A stretch of DNA of 64,000 nucleotides from JBCBSZ01 sp039818945 (GTDB lineage: Bacteria > Actinomycetota > Acidimicrobiia > Acidimicrobiales > Poriferisodalaceae), in NCBI GenBank assembly GCA_039818945.1, contig JBCBSZ010000005.1, positions 1 to 64,000 of the forward strand. Direction: 5' to 3'. This document shows, piece by piece, positions 8,540 to 18,921 of this stretch. Numbering within the stretch: position 1 is the stretch's first letter; each line of letters starts with the position of its first letter. Under the pieces are notes generated by a model. The model was not told the origin of the DNA. It saw only the letters and a program-made list of their open reading frames with translations, and did no database searches. Made by a program: the position numbers and the translations under genes.

Positions 8540-9739
8540 TCAATCTGCTCCCGGGCGATCGACGACACCGACGACGAGGTCGCGATCCAGCAGCAGCTCA
8601 CCGGGTCCGCCATCGACGATGGCCGCGCCGCTCGGGTGGACGCGGAAGCCGGGAGGGAGCTCGCCGATCTCGGCCCGCTCCGGCACCAGCATCGCCGTGA
8701 TCGACGAGGTGGGACCACCGACGGACAGCGTGACCCCTCGCCGGTTGAAGCGGAACTCCGACACGCAGGTGCTCGCGAGGTGCTCGGCGGCACGGGCGTG
8801 CACGTACCAGCAGACCTCACCGTCGACGAGCGCCACGTAGCCGTCGTGTGCGTCGTCGAGGTCGAGCAGCGCCCGGACGTCGGCGGCGTCGAGCGAGCCG
8901 CCGGCGCGCTCGACGAGCTCGACGATCACCGCGGCTCCGGCCGGCTCCGAGTCGAAGAGCTGGTCGAGATCCGCCGTGAATCGGTCGGCGTCGCCGAACG
9001 CGAGTCCCGACAGGGCGATGGCCTCGCCATCGATGTCGTAGGACACGACGAGGATCGCCCCGCCGACCGGTGGCTCGATCGGGTCGGCGAGCACGACCTG
9101 TCGCTCGGTCGGATCGGTGCCGACCGTCGAGTCCCAGATCGCGGCGTCCAGCGGACCGAGCGGCCCGAGCACGACGGCGTCCGCCAGCCCGGCGAGCCTC
9201 GAGGAACGAAGGCCGGTCAGTCGCCCATCGTCGAGCACGGGGATGAGCTCGGGACCGAGCGTCTCCACGATCCGCCACCCGGAGCCGTCGTCGGCGACCA
9301 GGAGGTTGATCCGCCGTTCGTCGTTCGAAGGATGTTGCCCGGTCACGATCGTCGCACCCTCGACCGTCTCTCCGCTGATCTGCCAGGTCGTCGACGCCGG
9401 CCAACGGAGGAGGTCCTCGGCCGTCGCAGCGAGCAGCTCGTCGAGCGACCAGGAGATCTGCGCCGCCGGCCAGAGCGCGTCGCCCGTGCCCGAGACGAGC
9501 GCGCTGTCGCTCGATGGAGGTGCGGCGACGATGGTCTCGCGCCCTCCGTCGGATGGCCAGGCGGCGACCACGAAGGCGGCGACGAGCACCGCGCACGTGC
9601 TCGCGACGACGCGACGGCGCCTCGAGCGCCGGCGCCGCACGCGCGCCTGCAACTCGTGGCACGGCGACGGCGTGGACGGTGGAAGCTCGACCGCGGCGCG
9701 ACCCAGGCCGTCCAGACCGGCTTCATCGACGTGGGGCAT
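8540..9739 (-). CDS. Membrane-anchored partner of an ECF sigma factor (anti-sigma-like)
   Basis: A 399-residue protein with a cytoplasmic N-terminus rich in Arg (RVRRRRSRRRR, about 33-43), one membrane segment (about 44-60, VVASTCAVLVAAFVVAAW) and a large outer domain with no recognised family. Its ATG at 9739 lies inside the end of the sigma gene (overlap 17 bp), so the two are translationally coupled. That arrangement is typical of ECF sigma/anti-sigma pairs, but no zinc-binding anti-sigma (ZAS) HxxxCxxC motif is visible, so the regulatory role rests on context. Confidence 0.6.
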   Translation of the reverse strand: MPHVDEAGLDGLGRAAVELPPSTPSPCHELQARVRRRRSRRRRVVASTCAVLVAAFVVAAWPSDGGRETIVAAPPSSDSALVSGTGDALWPAAQISWSLDELLAATAEDLLRWPASTTWQISGETVEGATIVTGQHPSNDERRINLLVADDGSGWRIVETLGPELIPVLDDGRLTGLRSSRLAGLADAVVLGPLGPLDAAIWDSTVGTDPTERQVVLADPIEPPVGGAILVVSYDIDGEAIALSGLAFGDADRFTADLDQLFDSEPAGAAVIVELVERAGGSLDAADVRALLDLDDAHDGYVALVDGEVCWYVHARAAEHLASTCVSEFRFNRRGVTLSVGGPTSSITAMLVPERAEIGELPPGFRVHPSGAAIVDGGPGELLLDRDLVVGVVDRPGAD

Positions 9740-10211
9740 CGGACATCTCCTCGTGGTCCTCGAGGTCGGATCGCAGTCGGGCGTACGCGGCCCGCAACGT
9801 CGACGAGACCGTTCCTCTCGTCACGCCCATGACCCGCCCGATCTCCGGCTCGCGGAGCATGAGCACGTGGCGCAGCACGACGGCCTCGCGTTGGCGGCGG
9901 GACAAGCCTTCGACGAGGTGCCACACCTCGCCGGCCGGCCCGGGGACCGGCTCCGGTGGGTGTTCCCGACGCAGGACCCGACGCTCGAGGTCGCGCCGCC
10001 GCGCCTTCCGCCGCACCTGGTTGATCGCCACCCGGTACACCCAGCCCTGCGGGTTCGCCATGGCCTCGACGCGGTCCCATCGCTCCAGCGCACGAGCGGC
10101 GGCCTCGTCAGCAGCGTCACGAGCGAGGTCGAGATCACCGCAGGTCGCAGCCAACGCTGCGATCAGCCTCGGATGCAGTTCGACGTAGAAGTCCTCGAAC
10201 GACGCCACCAT
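9723..10211 (-). CDS. ECF RNA polymerase sigma factor
   Basis: A 162-residue group 4 sigma factor. Region 2 runs from FEDFYVELHPRLIAAL through ERWDRVEAMANPQGWVYRVA, and region 4 from LSRRQREAVVLRHVLML to the helix-turn-helix IGRVMGVTRGTVSSTLRAAY. Regions 1 and 3 are absent, as expected. The ATG at 10211 is the first start at the beginning of similarity. It overlaps the downstream membrane protein gene and probably shares its regulation. The signal sensed and the promoters recognised are unknown. Confidence 0.9.
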   Translation of the reverse strand: MVASFEDFYVELHPRLIAALAATCGDLDLARDAADEAAARALERWDRVEAMANPQGWVYRVAINQVRRKARRRDLERRVLRREHPPEPVPGPAGEVWHLVEGLSRRQREAVVLRHVLMLREPEIGRVMGVTRGTVSSTLRAAYARLRSDLEDHEEMSDAPRR

Positions 10212-10252
10212 CGAGGAGAGCCCCGAGAGCGCGAGATCGCGCAGACGGATGG

Positions 10253-11164
10253 TCAGGAGGTGGCGGCGACGAAGTCGGCGACGATCGCCGCCAGCTCCGG
10301 GCCCCGGTCCTCCTGGATGAAGTGACCGCCGCCCGCCACGATCGTGTGCGGCTGACCCTGCGCCCCCGGCACCCGCTCCTCGAACGGGACGTGACCGCCC
10401 CCGGTGACCGGGTCGGCGTCGCCGAAGGCGGTGAGCAGCGGCTTCGTCCAGCCGCCGAGCACCTCCCAGGCGGCCTGGTTGTCGATGCCGCCCTGGTCGG
10501 CCGGGTCGATGGGCACGAGGCTCGGCATGATCCGGGCCGTCTCCTTGTACGACTCCTCCGGGAACGGCGCGTCGTAGGCAGCCACCACCTCGGGGGCGAG
10601 CTCGGTCGCCGAGCCGCCCTGGATGATCCCGCCGATGGGGAACTCCGGGCTCTCCTGGCTGAACCGGCGCCAGTCGAGGAAGGCCTTCGGGGCCGTGCCG
10701 TGGCCGGTCGGGAGACCGGTGTTCGACACCACGATCCGGTCGAAGCGGTCCGGGTTCGCCGTCACCACCCGCAGGCCGATCAACCCACCCCAGTCCTGGC
10801 CGAAGAACGTCGCGCCCCGCAGATCGAGTTGGTCGACGACGAGCGAGGTGGTCCACGCCACCTGTCGGGCGTAGGTGACGTCGTCGCGCCGAGCCGGCTT
10901 GTCGGACCGACCGAAGCCGACGAGGTCGGGGACCACGGCGCGGAGCCCGGCCTCGACGAGCACCGGCATCATCTTGCGGTACAGGAACCCCCACGACGGC
11001 TCGCCGTGCAACAGCAGGACCGGCGGCGCGTCCGACGGTCCGTCCTCGACCCACGCCATCCGGACGGTCCCCCCGTCGCCGTCCGCCACGTCCGCGTAGT
11101 GCGGTTCGTAGGGGAAGTCGGGCAGGTCGGTGAAGCGGTCGTCCGGGGTGCGCAGGGTCTCCAT
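10253..11164 (-). CDS. Haloalkane dehalogenase (subfamily I-like alpha/beta hydrolase)
   Basis: Haloalkane dehalogenases hydrolyse carbon-halogen bonds to alcohols. This 303-residue protein has the oxyanion motif HGEPSWGFLYRKM (about 53-65), the nucleophile elbow GQDWGG with D124 and the halide-binding W125, the acid in GDADPVT (D251) and the base in GGGHFIQEDRG (H281). The Asp-Trp pair at 124/125 is the pattern of DhlA-type enzymes and argues against epoxide hydrolase or esterase, which differ after the nucleophile. W165 in the cap is a candidate second halide-stabilising residue. The ATG at 11164 is the natural start; a much longer reading upstream is a shadow. Confidence 0.88.
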   Translation of the reverse strand: METLRTPDDRFTDLPDFPYEPHYADVADGDGGTVRMAWVEDGPSDAPPVLLLHGEPSWGFLYRKMMPVLVEAGLRAVVPDLVGFGRSDKPARRDDVTYARQVAWTTSLVVDQLDLRGATFFGQDWGGLIGLRVVTANPDRFDRIVVSNTGLPTGHGTAPKAFLDWRRFSQESPEFPIGGIIQGGSATELAPEVVAAYDAPFPEESYKETARIMPSLVPIDPADQGGIDNQAAWEVLGGWTKPLLTAFGDADPVTGGGHVPFEERVPGAQGQPHTIVAGGGHFIQEDRGPELAAIVADFVAATS

Positions 11165-11248
11165 GGGAGGAGTCTCGCGCTCCGGCGGCTTGGTCGTCCC
11201 CGGCGCATCGACGGATACTCGGGGCCGGACTCGGGGGAGGTCGCTGCC

Positions 11249-12979
<1,731 letters not shown>

Positions 12980-12988
12980 CGGTCGGGC

Positions 12989-13435
12989 TCAGAGCCCCGG
13001 CTTCACGATCATCAGCCACACCATCACGACGAGCATCACCGCGATCGCTCCGCTGGCGAGGTTGAGCCGGCCCTCGGCGGAGTCGTCGCCGCCGGCGAAC
13101 GCGACCTCGGCCGGGCGCTCGACGGCGTGCAGGACGCCGTTCATCGCGATCCAGAGCACGATCGCCAGGATCAGCCACGTCTGGCTCAGCTCGAAGACGT
13201 CCTCGGACATGCCGGAGAGCCCGAAGCCGAGAACGCCGGTGACGATCAGCGCCGGCGCGTAGATCCGCCGGCTCGATCCGGCCAGCGCCTGCAGCGCCGA
13301 CCGGTCCCCGGTGGTCTTCGCCTGCGCGATGAGGATCGGCCGCACGAACGCCGGGGCGAAGGCCACGATCGCCGTGAGGATGTGCAGGATCGACATGAGC
13401 TGATAAGGGCCGTCGTTCACGGCTGCGAGCACCAT
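12989..13435 (-). CDS. Four-helix integral membrane protein (DUF2269-like)
   Basis: A 148-residue protein with four predicted membrane helices (about 12-32, 55-75, 83-103 and 125-145) ending in VVMVWLMIVKPGL. Composition and layout match the DUF2269 group of small membrane proteins of unknown role. The same ending, LMIVKP, recurs in the protein at 30009-30449, so the window holds two distant paralogues. It starts 10 bp after the PEP-utilizer gene, probably as the last gene of that operon, and is tail-to-tail with the amidohydrolase. Confidence 0.7.
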   Translation of the reverse strand: MVLAAVNDGPYQLMSILHILTAIVAFAPAFVRPILIAQAKTTGDRSALQALAGSSRRIYAPALIVTGVLGFGLSGMSEDVFELSQTWLILAIVLWIAMNGVLHAVERPAEVAFAGGDDSAEGRLNLASGAIAVMLVVMVWLMIVKPGL

Positions 13436-13445
13436 GCGGGAGAAC

Positions 13446-15170
13446 CTATCCGTCGATGGTGATCTCGCCCGTCGCTCCGTCGACGGTGACCATCTCGCCG
13501 TCGGTGATCCGCCTCGTGGCCTCGTCGACCATGACGACGCAGGGCACCCCGAACTCGCGGGCGACCGTGGCAGCTCGGGAGTGCATGCCGCCCCGCTCCA
13601 CGACCACCGCACCGGCGGGGATGAACAGCGGCGTCCACGGCGCATCGGTGAACGGCGCGACCAGGACGGCGCCGTCCTCGAGCGCACGGGCGAGCCCGAG
13701 CTCGGTGGACGTGACCACCCGGGCCGGACCACTGACGGGCCCGTCGCCGGCGCTCACCCCGATGCCCTGGAGGTGCTCGTCGTCGTCGACCGGTTCGGTC
13801 AGGCGCTCGATGTCGGGCTGGCCGATCCAGTGCGACGGGAGCGTGTGCTGCGCCGCCTCGTCGGCCTGCGACCGGCGATGGGCCAGCCGATCGGGCAGCC
13901 CGATCGGGACGGTCCCCTCGACCAAACGCTCGACCTCGCTCAGGAAGCAGAAGCGCAGGTCGTCCTCGCGCTCGAGGAGGCCCTCGCGGACCAGTCCGCG
14001 GGCGAGCGCGAGGTACGGGGCGCGGGCGCGTCGGGCCGCCATCGCCCAGGCGACCTTCGAGAGGTCGCGCAGCCGGGTGAAGTGCTGGGAGGCGGCGACG
14101 GCTTCGTCGAAGGCGTCGCGCAGCTCGTCGGCCAGCTGCGCGCGCAGCTCCTGTTCGAGCGCTTCCCGCCGCTCGACGGCAGCGGCGATGCACGCCGCAG
14201 GCGCGCGCTCGTCGTCGACGTCGAGCATCGACCTGATCTGCGAGACCGGGATGCCGGGTTGCTCCTCCCAGTCGGGGTTCGTGGGGTCGATCTCGCCCTG
14301 GCAGCGGTAGCCCCACCGCACGATGAACTCGGTGAACGCGGTCGAGAAGCGCCGCGACGGCTCGTCACCGGGGTTCGCGATGAGCCGGAGGACGGCGCCG
14401 ATCGACTCCTCGCGGAACGCCGAGGTGAGCTCGGCGTGGTCGGCGACCAACGTCGCCAGGCGGTGGAGCTCGACGGCCGGACCGGACGACTCGAGATCGC
14501 CGAGGCCCGAGGTGAGCTGGATGGCGAGCGTCTCGTCGAGGCCGGCCGAGGCGAGGAGCTCGCCGAGGCGGATGAGGTGCTCGTTCGCGGCGATCACCAT
14601 GATCCAGTGGCGGCGGAGGTCCTCGGTGGTCGCCTGGGCCGTCATCTCGACGAGTCGCTTCCACGCTGCGGGCGGGTCGAGGCTGAGGATGCGCTCGGCG
14701 GCGTCGCTGCGTCGTTCGGCGACGAGGTCCTCGATCCGGTTCCGGAGGGCCACGTCGGCCTCGTCGCGCTCGCGCTCGGCCGCGTCCGACGAGGCGGCGA
14801 CGGCCTCGGCGGAGGCCTCGACGATGAACCGCTCGACCGGGACGTCGTCGGCGACGTAGAGCCGCAGCATGGCCCGCCCGAGGTCGGGATCGAGCCCCGA
14901 CGCCGCGGCGACCGTGAAGCCCGAGTTCAGCGCGATCCGACCGCCGAAGACGCCGATGAGGTTGGCCGCCGGCGGATCGGCGATCTGGACGCCCTCCAGG
15001 CTGGGGTAGGTCTCGATGAGACGCCGCATGCCCGGACCGTCGTTGCGGTTCAGGAGCTGGGCGGTGAACGGGCAGACGATCCCGGGCGTGATCTCGCTCG
15101 CGTTCGCCGTGGTCCAGAGGTCGAAACGTGGGTGCTCGAGGGTGTCCCAGCTGGTCCTGAACCCCGCCAT
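13446..15170 (-). CDS. PEP-utilizer mobile (phosphohistidine swivel) domain protein without ATP-grasp
   Basis: A 574-residue protein whose C-terminal 90 residues are a PEP-utilizers swivel domain: GPVSGPARVVTSTE, APFTDAPWTPLFIPAGAVVVERGG and MHSRAATVAREFGVPCVV, with the phosphorylatable histidine in GGMHSRAA. In PEP synthase, PPDK and rifampin phosphotransferase this His carries phosphate from an N-terminal ATP-grasp domain. Here the N-terminal 480 residues show no ATP-grasp motif and are mostly helical, resembling the central part of rifampin-phosphotransferase-like proteins. It may work with a separate kinase subunit. The gene lies between mshC (39-bp gap) and a membrane protein. Confidence 0.75.
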   Translation of the reverse strand: MAGFRTSWDTLEHPRFDLWTTANASEITPGIVCPFTAQLLNRNDGPGMRRLIETYPSLEGVQIADPPAANLIGVFGGRIALNSGFTVAAASGLDPDLGRAMLRLYVADDVPVERFIVEASAEAVAASSDAAERERDEADVALRNRIEDLVAERRSDAAERILSLDPPAAWKRLVEMTAQATTEDLRRHWIMVIAANEHLIRLGELLASAGLDETLAIQLTSGLGDLESSGPAVELHRLATLVADHAELTSAFREESIGAVLRLIANPGDEPSRRFSTAFTEFIVRWGYRCQGEIDPTNPDWEEQPGIPVSQIRSMLDVDDERAPAACIAAAVERREALEQELRAQLADELRDAFDEAVAASQHFTRLRDLSKVAWAMAARRARAPYLALARGLVREGLLEREDDLRFCFLSEVERLVEGTVPIGLPDRLAHRRSQADEAAQHTLPSHWIGQPDIERLTEPVDDDEHLQGIGVSAGDGPVSGPARVVTSTELGLARALEDGAVLVAPFTDAPWTPLFIPAGAVVVERGGMHSRAATVAREFGVPCVVMVDEATRRITDGEMVTVDGATGEITIDG

Positions 15171-15209
15171 CGGGCGCAGCCTAAGCGCTCGGTCGACGCC
15201 GACCCGGCG

Positions 15210-16385
15210 TCAGTGGCTGAGCGCCACGCCGAGCAGCGCAGCGAGGTCGATCAGCACCTTGGGAGCGGTACGAACGGAGCCTTCGCCGTCCGCCATGCGC
15301 TGCGCCAGGTCGAGCAGCGCCGTCCGCGCCGAGGCGGTGTCCAGGTCGTCGTCGAGGTGCGCTCGCACCTTCTCGGCCGTCCCGGTCGGATCGGGTCCCT
15401 CGCTCCGGGCGGCGGCCGCCTCGAGCAGGGCGAGGTCGGCGCCGCCCGCATCGATCATCTCGTCGAACCACTCGAAGCCGTCGCGGTAGTGGAACGGCAG
15501 CAGCGCGAGCCGGATGGCCCTCGGATCGTGGCGCTCGCGGAGCTCGGACACGAACACGAGGTTGCCGAGCGACTTCGACATCTTCTCGCCCTGATACGCC
15601 ACCATCCCGACGTGGAACCAGTGCCGGACGAAGGGCTGACCGGTCAGCGCCTCGGTCTGGGCGATCTCGCACTCGTGGTGGGGGAACACCAGATCGCTGC
15701 CGCCACCGTGGAGATCGATCGTCGGCCCGAGGTGCTCGGTCGCCATCGCGGTGCACTCGATGTGCCACCCCGGTCGTCCGGGACCGAACGGCGACGGCCA
15801 CTCGTGCTCGCCCGGAGCCGAGGGCTTCCAGAGGACGAAGTCGAGCGGATGGCGCTGTCGGGGATCGTCCGGGGTCCCGCCGCGCTCGGCAGCGAGCGCG
15901 ATGAGCTCGTCCTCGTCGCCGCCGGAGAACCGACCGAAGCGATCGAAGGTGGTGACGTCGAAGTAGGTCGTGCCGTCGACGGTGTAGGCGTGCCCGGCGT
16001 CGAGGAGCCGCTCCACGGCCGACACGATCGCCGGGATCGAGGTGGAGACCCGTGGTTGCGCGATCGGCGGTCGCAGACCGAGCGCCTCGGTGTCGGCCTG
16101 GAAGCGGGCGATCTCCCGCTCGGCGAGCTCCATCGCGTCGACGCCGAGGTCGAGCGCCTTCGCGTACAGCGGGTCGTCGATGTCGGTGAAGTTGCGCACC
16201 ATCCGGACCTCGTGGCCGAGGTCCTCCAGCCGTCGGATCAGCAGGTCGTGGGTGAGATAGGTGAACGCGTGGCCGAGGTGCGTCGAGTCGTACGGCGTGA
16301 TGCCGCACACGTACATCGAGACCACCGGGCCGGGCTCGAAGGGCACGACCGCCCGCCGGGCCGTGTCGTGGAGCCGCATCGTCAT
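15210..16385 (-). CDS. mshC: Mycothiol ligase MshC (L-cysteine:GlcN-Ins ligase)
   Basis: MshC joins cysteine to glucosaminyl-inositol in mycothiol synthesis. The 391-residue protein is a CysS homologue lacking the anticodon-binding C-terminus, as MshC does. Family marks include MYVCGITPYDSTHLGHAFTY (C27, THLGH 35-39), RNFTDIDDPLYAKA, zinc ligands C211 and H236, and KMSKS (268-272). The CGITPYD and DIDDPL patterns favour MshC over a second CysS, which is at 5688-7064. It starts at ATG 16385, 15 bp after the thioesterase stop, in a minus-strand cluster. Its presence marks the organism as a mycothiol-producing actinobacterium. Confidence 0.9.
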   Translation of the reverse strand: MTMRLHDTARRAVVPFEPGPVVSMYVCGITPYDSTHLGHAFTYLTHDLLIRRLEDLGHEVRMVRNFTDIDDPLYAKALDLGVDAMELAEREIARFQADTEALGLRPPIAQPRVSTSIPAIVSAVERLLDAGHAYTVDGTTYFDVTTFDRFGRFSGGDEDELIALAAERGGTPDDPRQRHPLDFVLWKPSAPGEHEWPSPFGPGRPGWHIECTAMATEHLGPTIDLHGGGSDLVFPHHECEIAQTEALTGQPFVRHWFHVGMVAYQGEKMSKSLGNLVFVSELRERHDPRAIRLALLPFHYRDGFEWFDEMIDAGGADLALLEAAAARSEGPDPTGTAEKVRAHLDDDLDTASARTALLDLAQRMADGEGSVRTAPKVLIDLAALLGVALSH

Positions 16386-16400
16386 GCGCTCACCGCGAGA

Positions 16401-17192
16401 TCACGCCTGGGGCACCAGCGCCAGCTGCCGTGACTGGGCGACCAGCCGCCCGATCGAGTCCCAGATCTCGCCGTCCTCCTCGAGGAACCCGCCGGTGATG
16501 AAGCGGGTCGTGAACGCGCAGCGGAGCCACCCCGGCGTCGGCCGGGCGCGCACGTGCGCCGTGAGCTCGACGGTGGGCGTCCACGCGACGGGGAGGTCGG
16601 CGTTGAAGATGGTCGGTGGGAAGGCATCGGTGGCGATCAGGAGCGCCATGGTGTCCATGGGCTCCTCGTCACGCAATCTGAACCAACCGCGGACCCGGGG
16701 GATTCCACTCGGCTCGCCGGTCGCGAAGCGGGCGTCCTCGGGGTGCAGCCGCAGCTCGACCCGGCCCATGAACGGCGGCGGGAACGTGTCGGTCGGCTCG
16801 ACCGGGATGCACTCCTCGGGCGGCGGGAGGTCGGGGATCGAGGCGTCGATGCGCAACGGGCCCTCGGCCTCGGACACGTCGCCCATGCTGGCGAGCGCGG
16901 TGAGGATGGGTCGATCGCCGGTCCGCAGCGTGGCGTTGGCGGTGGCGAAGCGGCGGCCCTGCTTGAGGACCCGCGTCGAGATGTCGACCGGGCCCGGCTT
17001 GCCCGGGCTCAGGTAGTGGGCGGTGATGCTGATCGGATCGGGTCGTCCGCAGCGCTGGGCGATCGCCCGCGCCGCCATGGTGAGGAGATATCCGCCGTTG
17101 GCGTTGTCGGCGATGTCCCAACCGGGCCGGATCTCTCCCCGGAATCCCTCGTCGTCGACCCTCGACACGGCCGTGGCCTCGGCGAAGCTCAA
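16401..17192 (-). CDS. Acyl-CoA thioesterase-like protein (double hot-dog)
   Basis: About 263 residues with two hot-dog halves, as in TesB-like thioesterases: N-terminal GWDIADNANGGYLLTMAARA (binding-loop helix) and TAHYLSPGKPGPVDISTRVL, C-terminal FTTRFITGGFLEEDGEIWDS. Such proteins cleave acyl-CoA to acid and CoA. The TTG at 17192 is preferred because it follows an AAGGGG site and opens the domain; a GTG at 17267 would add 25 unrelated residues. It heads the minus-strand cluster with mshC and is divergent from the acyl-CoA synthetase gene, fitting acyl-CoA turnover. Confidence 0.75.
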   Translation of the reverse strand: MSFAEATAVSRVDDEGFRGEIRPGWDIADNANGGYLLTMAARAIAQRCGRPDPISITAHYLSPGKPGPVDISTRVLKQGRRFATANATLRTGDRPILTALASMGDVSEAEGPLRIDASIPDLPPPEECIPVEPTDTFPPPFMGRVELRLHPEDARFATGEPSGIPRVRGWFRLRDEEPMDTMALLIATDAFPPTIFNADLPVAWTPTVELTAHVRARPTPGWLRCAFTTRFITGGFLEEDGEIWDSIGRLVAQSRQLALVPQA

Positions 17193-17241
17193 CCCGTCCC
17201 CTTCCCGTGAGGCTGCGGAGCGAACGTACCGGCACGGCGCG

Positions 17242-17269
17242 AGGTGGTGGGTGTGACATTCGACCACCT
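17242..17269. promoter_or_regulatory. Inverted repeat in the thioesterase/acyl-CoA synthetase divergent gap
   Basis: A perfect 7-bp inverted repeat, AGGTGGT at 17242-17248 and ACCACCT at 17263-17269, separated by 14 nt. It sits between divergent starts at 17192 and 17302, where a shared operator is expected. No regulator gene is adjacent, so this is only a candidate site. Confidence 0.3.
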
Positions 17270-17301
17270 ACGCTCCCGTCGTCGTCGAGAGGGGTCGTTC
17301 G

Positions 17302-18852
17302 ATGTATCCGGGACCGTGGGCCGAGTCGCATCCGGACAAGCCGGCGCTGATCATGGCCGGGAGCGGCGAGGCGGTGACCTACGGGGAGCTGAACGACCGC
17401 TCGATCCGCCTCGCCCGGCTCCTGCAGCAGGCCGGCCTGGGCGTCGGCGACCACGTCTCGCTCTTCGCCGAGAACCACCCGCGCTACTTCGAGGTGGTCT
17501 GGGCCTGCCTGCGCTCCGGGCTGTACGTCACTGCGGTCAACCGCTACCTGACCGACGAGGAAGCGGCCTACATCGTCACCGACTCGACGTCGCGGGCGCT
17601 CATCGTGTCCGCCGGGCTGGGCGAGACGGCGGCCGGGGTCCTCGACCACGCCCCCGATGTCGAGGTGCGGCTGGCCTTCGGCGGCCGTGTCGACGGCTAC
17701 GACGTCTACGAGGACGCGATCGCCGGCGTGTCGGGCGACCCGCTCGACGACGAGCCCCTCGGCGAGATGATGCTCTACTCCTCGGGCACCACGGGCCGTC
17801 CGAAGGGCATCAAGCGTCCGCTGTCGGGCGGGTCGGTGGCCGACGGCATCCCGATCGTCGCCCTGCTCGCCGGGCTGTTCCAGTTCGACACCGAGACCGT
17901 GTACCTGTCGCCGGCACCGATGTACCACTCGGCGCCGCTCGCCTACTCGTTGGGGGCGCAGGGCCTCGGCGGCACGGTCGTCATGATGGAGAAGTTCGAC
18001 CCGGTCGACGCCCTCGACGCCATCGAGCGGTACCGGGTGACGCACTCGCAGTGGGTGCCCACGATGTTCTCGCGCATGCTCAAGCTGCCCGAGGCCGACC
18101 GCGCCGGCCGCGACCTGTCGTCGCACCGGGTCGCCATCCACGCCGCCGCCCCGTGCCCGGTCGACGTGAAGCACCAGATGATCGACTGGTGGGGGCCGAT
18201 CGTCCACGAGTACTACGCCGGGACCGAGGCCAACGGGCTCACGTACCTCAACTCCGAGTCGTGGCTCGCCCATCCGGGGTCGGTCGGTCAGGCCTTGCTC
18301 GGCACGATCCGGATCTGCGACGACGAGGGCAACGAGGTCCCCACCGGCGAGACCGGCCTCGTCTACTTCGAGCGCGACGAGCTGCCGTTCAGCTACCACA
18401 ACGACGACGACAAGACGTCGTCGGTGCAGCACCCCTCCCAGCCGACGTGGACCGCGCTCGGCGACGTGGGCTACGTCGACGAGGACGGTTTCCTCTACCT
18501 CACCGACCGGGCGACGTTCATGATCATCTCGGGCGGCGTGAACATCTACCCGCAGGAGATCGAGGACCGGCTGATCCTGCACCCGAGGGTCGCCGACGTC
18601 GCCGTCATCGGCGTCCCCAACGCCGAGATGGGCGAGGAGGTGAAGGCCGTCGTCCAACTCGCGGAGGGCGAGGAGGCCGGCGAGGAGATCGAACGCGAGC
18701 TGCTCGCGTACTGCCGCGAGCACATCGCCCACTACAAGTGCCCCCGCTCGATCGACTTCCGCGACGAGCTGCCTCGCTTGCCGACCGGCAAGCTCTACAA
18801 GCGCCTGCTCAAGGACGAGTACTGGGGCAAGGAGGGCTCCCGCATCGTCTGA
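17302..18852 (+). CDS. Acyl-CoA synthetase (ANL superfamily, FadD-like)
   Basis: Activates a carboxylic acid to its CoA thioester through an acyl-adenylate. The 516-residue protein has the AMP-binding P-loop YSSGTTGRPKGIKRP (about 156-170), the A5-like YYAGTEANGLTYL, the A7/A8 region TALGDVGYVDEDGFLYLTDRATFMII and the catalytic lysine near the C-terminus (LPTGKLYKRLLKDEYW). The close spacing of the adenylate motifs and the HYKCPRSIDF segment fit fatty or aromatic acid CoA ligases. The ATG at 17302 opens directly with MYPGPWAESHPDKPAL. It is divergent from a thioesterase. Confidence 0.92.
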   Translation: MYPGPWAESHPDKPALIMAGSGEAVTYGELNDRSIRLARLLQQAGLGVGDHVSLFAENHPRYFEVVWACLRSGLYVTAVNRYLTDEEAAYIVTDSTSRALIVSAGLGETAAGVLDHAPDVEVRLAFGGRVDGYDVYEDAIAGVSGDPLDDEPLGEMMLYSSGTTGRPKGIKRPLSGGSVADGIPIVALLAGLFQFDTETVYLSPAPMYHSAPLAYSLGAQGLGGTVVMMEKFDPVDALDAIERYRVTHSQWVPTMFSRMLKLPEADRAGRDLSSHRVAIHAAAPCPVDVKHQMIDWWGPIVHEYYAGTEANGLTYLNSESWLAHPGSVGQALLGTIRICDDEGNEVPTGETGLVYFERDELPFSYHNDDDKTSSVQHPSQPTWTALGDVGYVDEDGFLYLTDRATFMIISGGVNIYPQEIEDRLILHPRVADVAVIGVPNAEMGEEVKAVVQLAEGEEAGEEIERELLAYCREHIAHYKCPRSIDFRDELPRLPTGKLYKRLLKDEYWGKEGSRIV

Positions 18853-18921
18853 GCCCATCCGACCGGACGTGACCCGGGTTTCGCCCTCGCTTCGTCGCGG
18901 CCGCCCTGCGAGGCTGGCCGC

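Noticed and set aside
15210..16385. Second cysteinyl-tRNA synthetase
   Set aside because: No anticodon-binding domain and MshC-type motifs (CGITPYD, DIDDPL); mycothiol ligase fits better.
13434..16433. 999-codon open frame antisense to the PEP-utilizer and mshC genes
   Set aside because: Shadow of well-supported genes with catalytic motifs; its translation has no recognisable domain.
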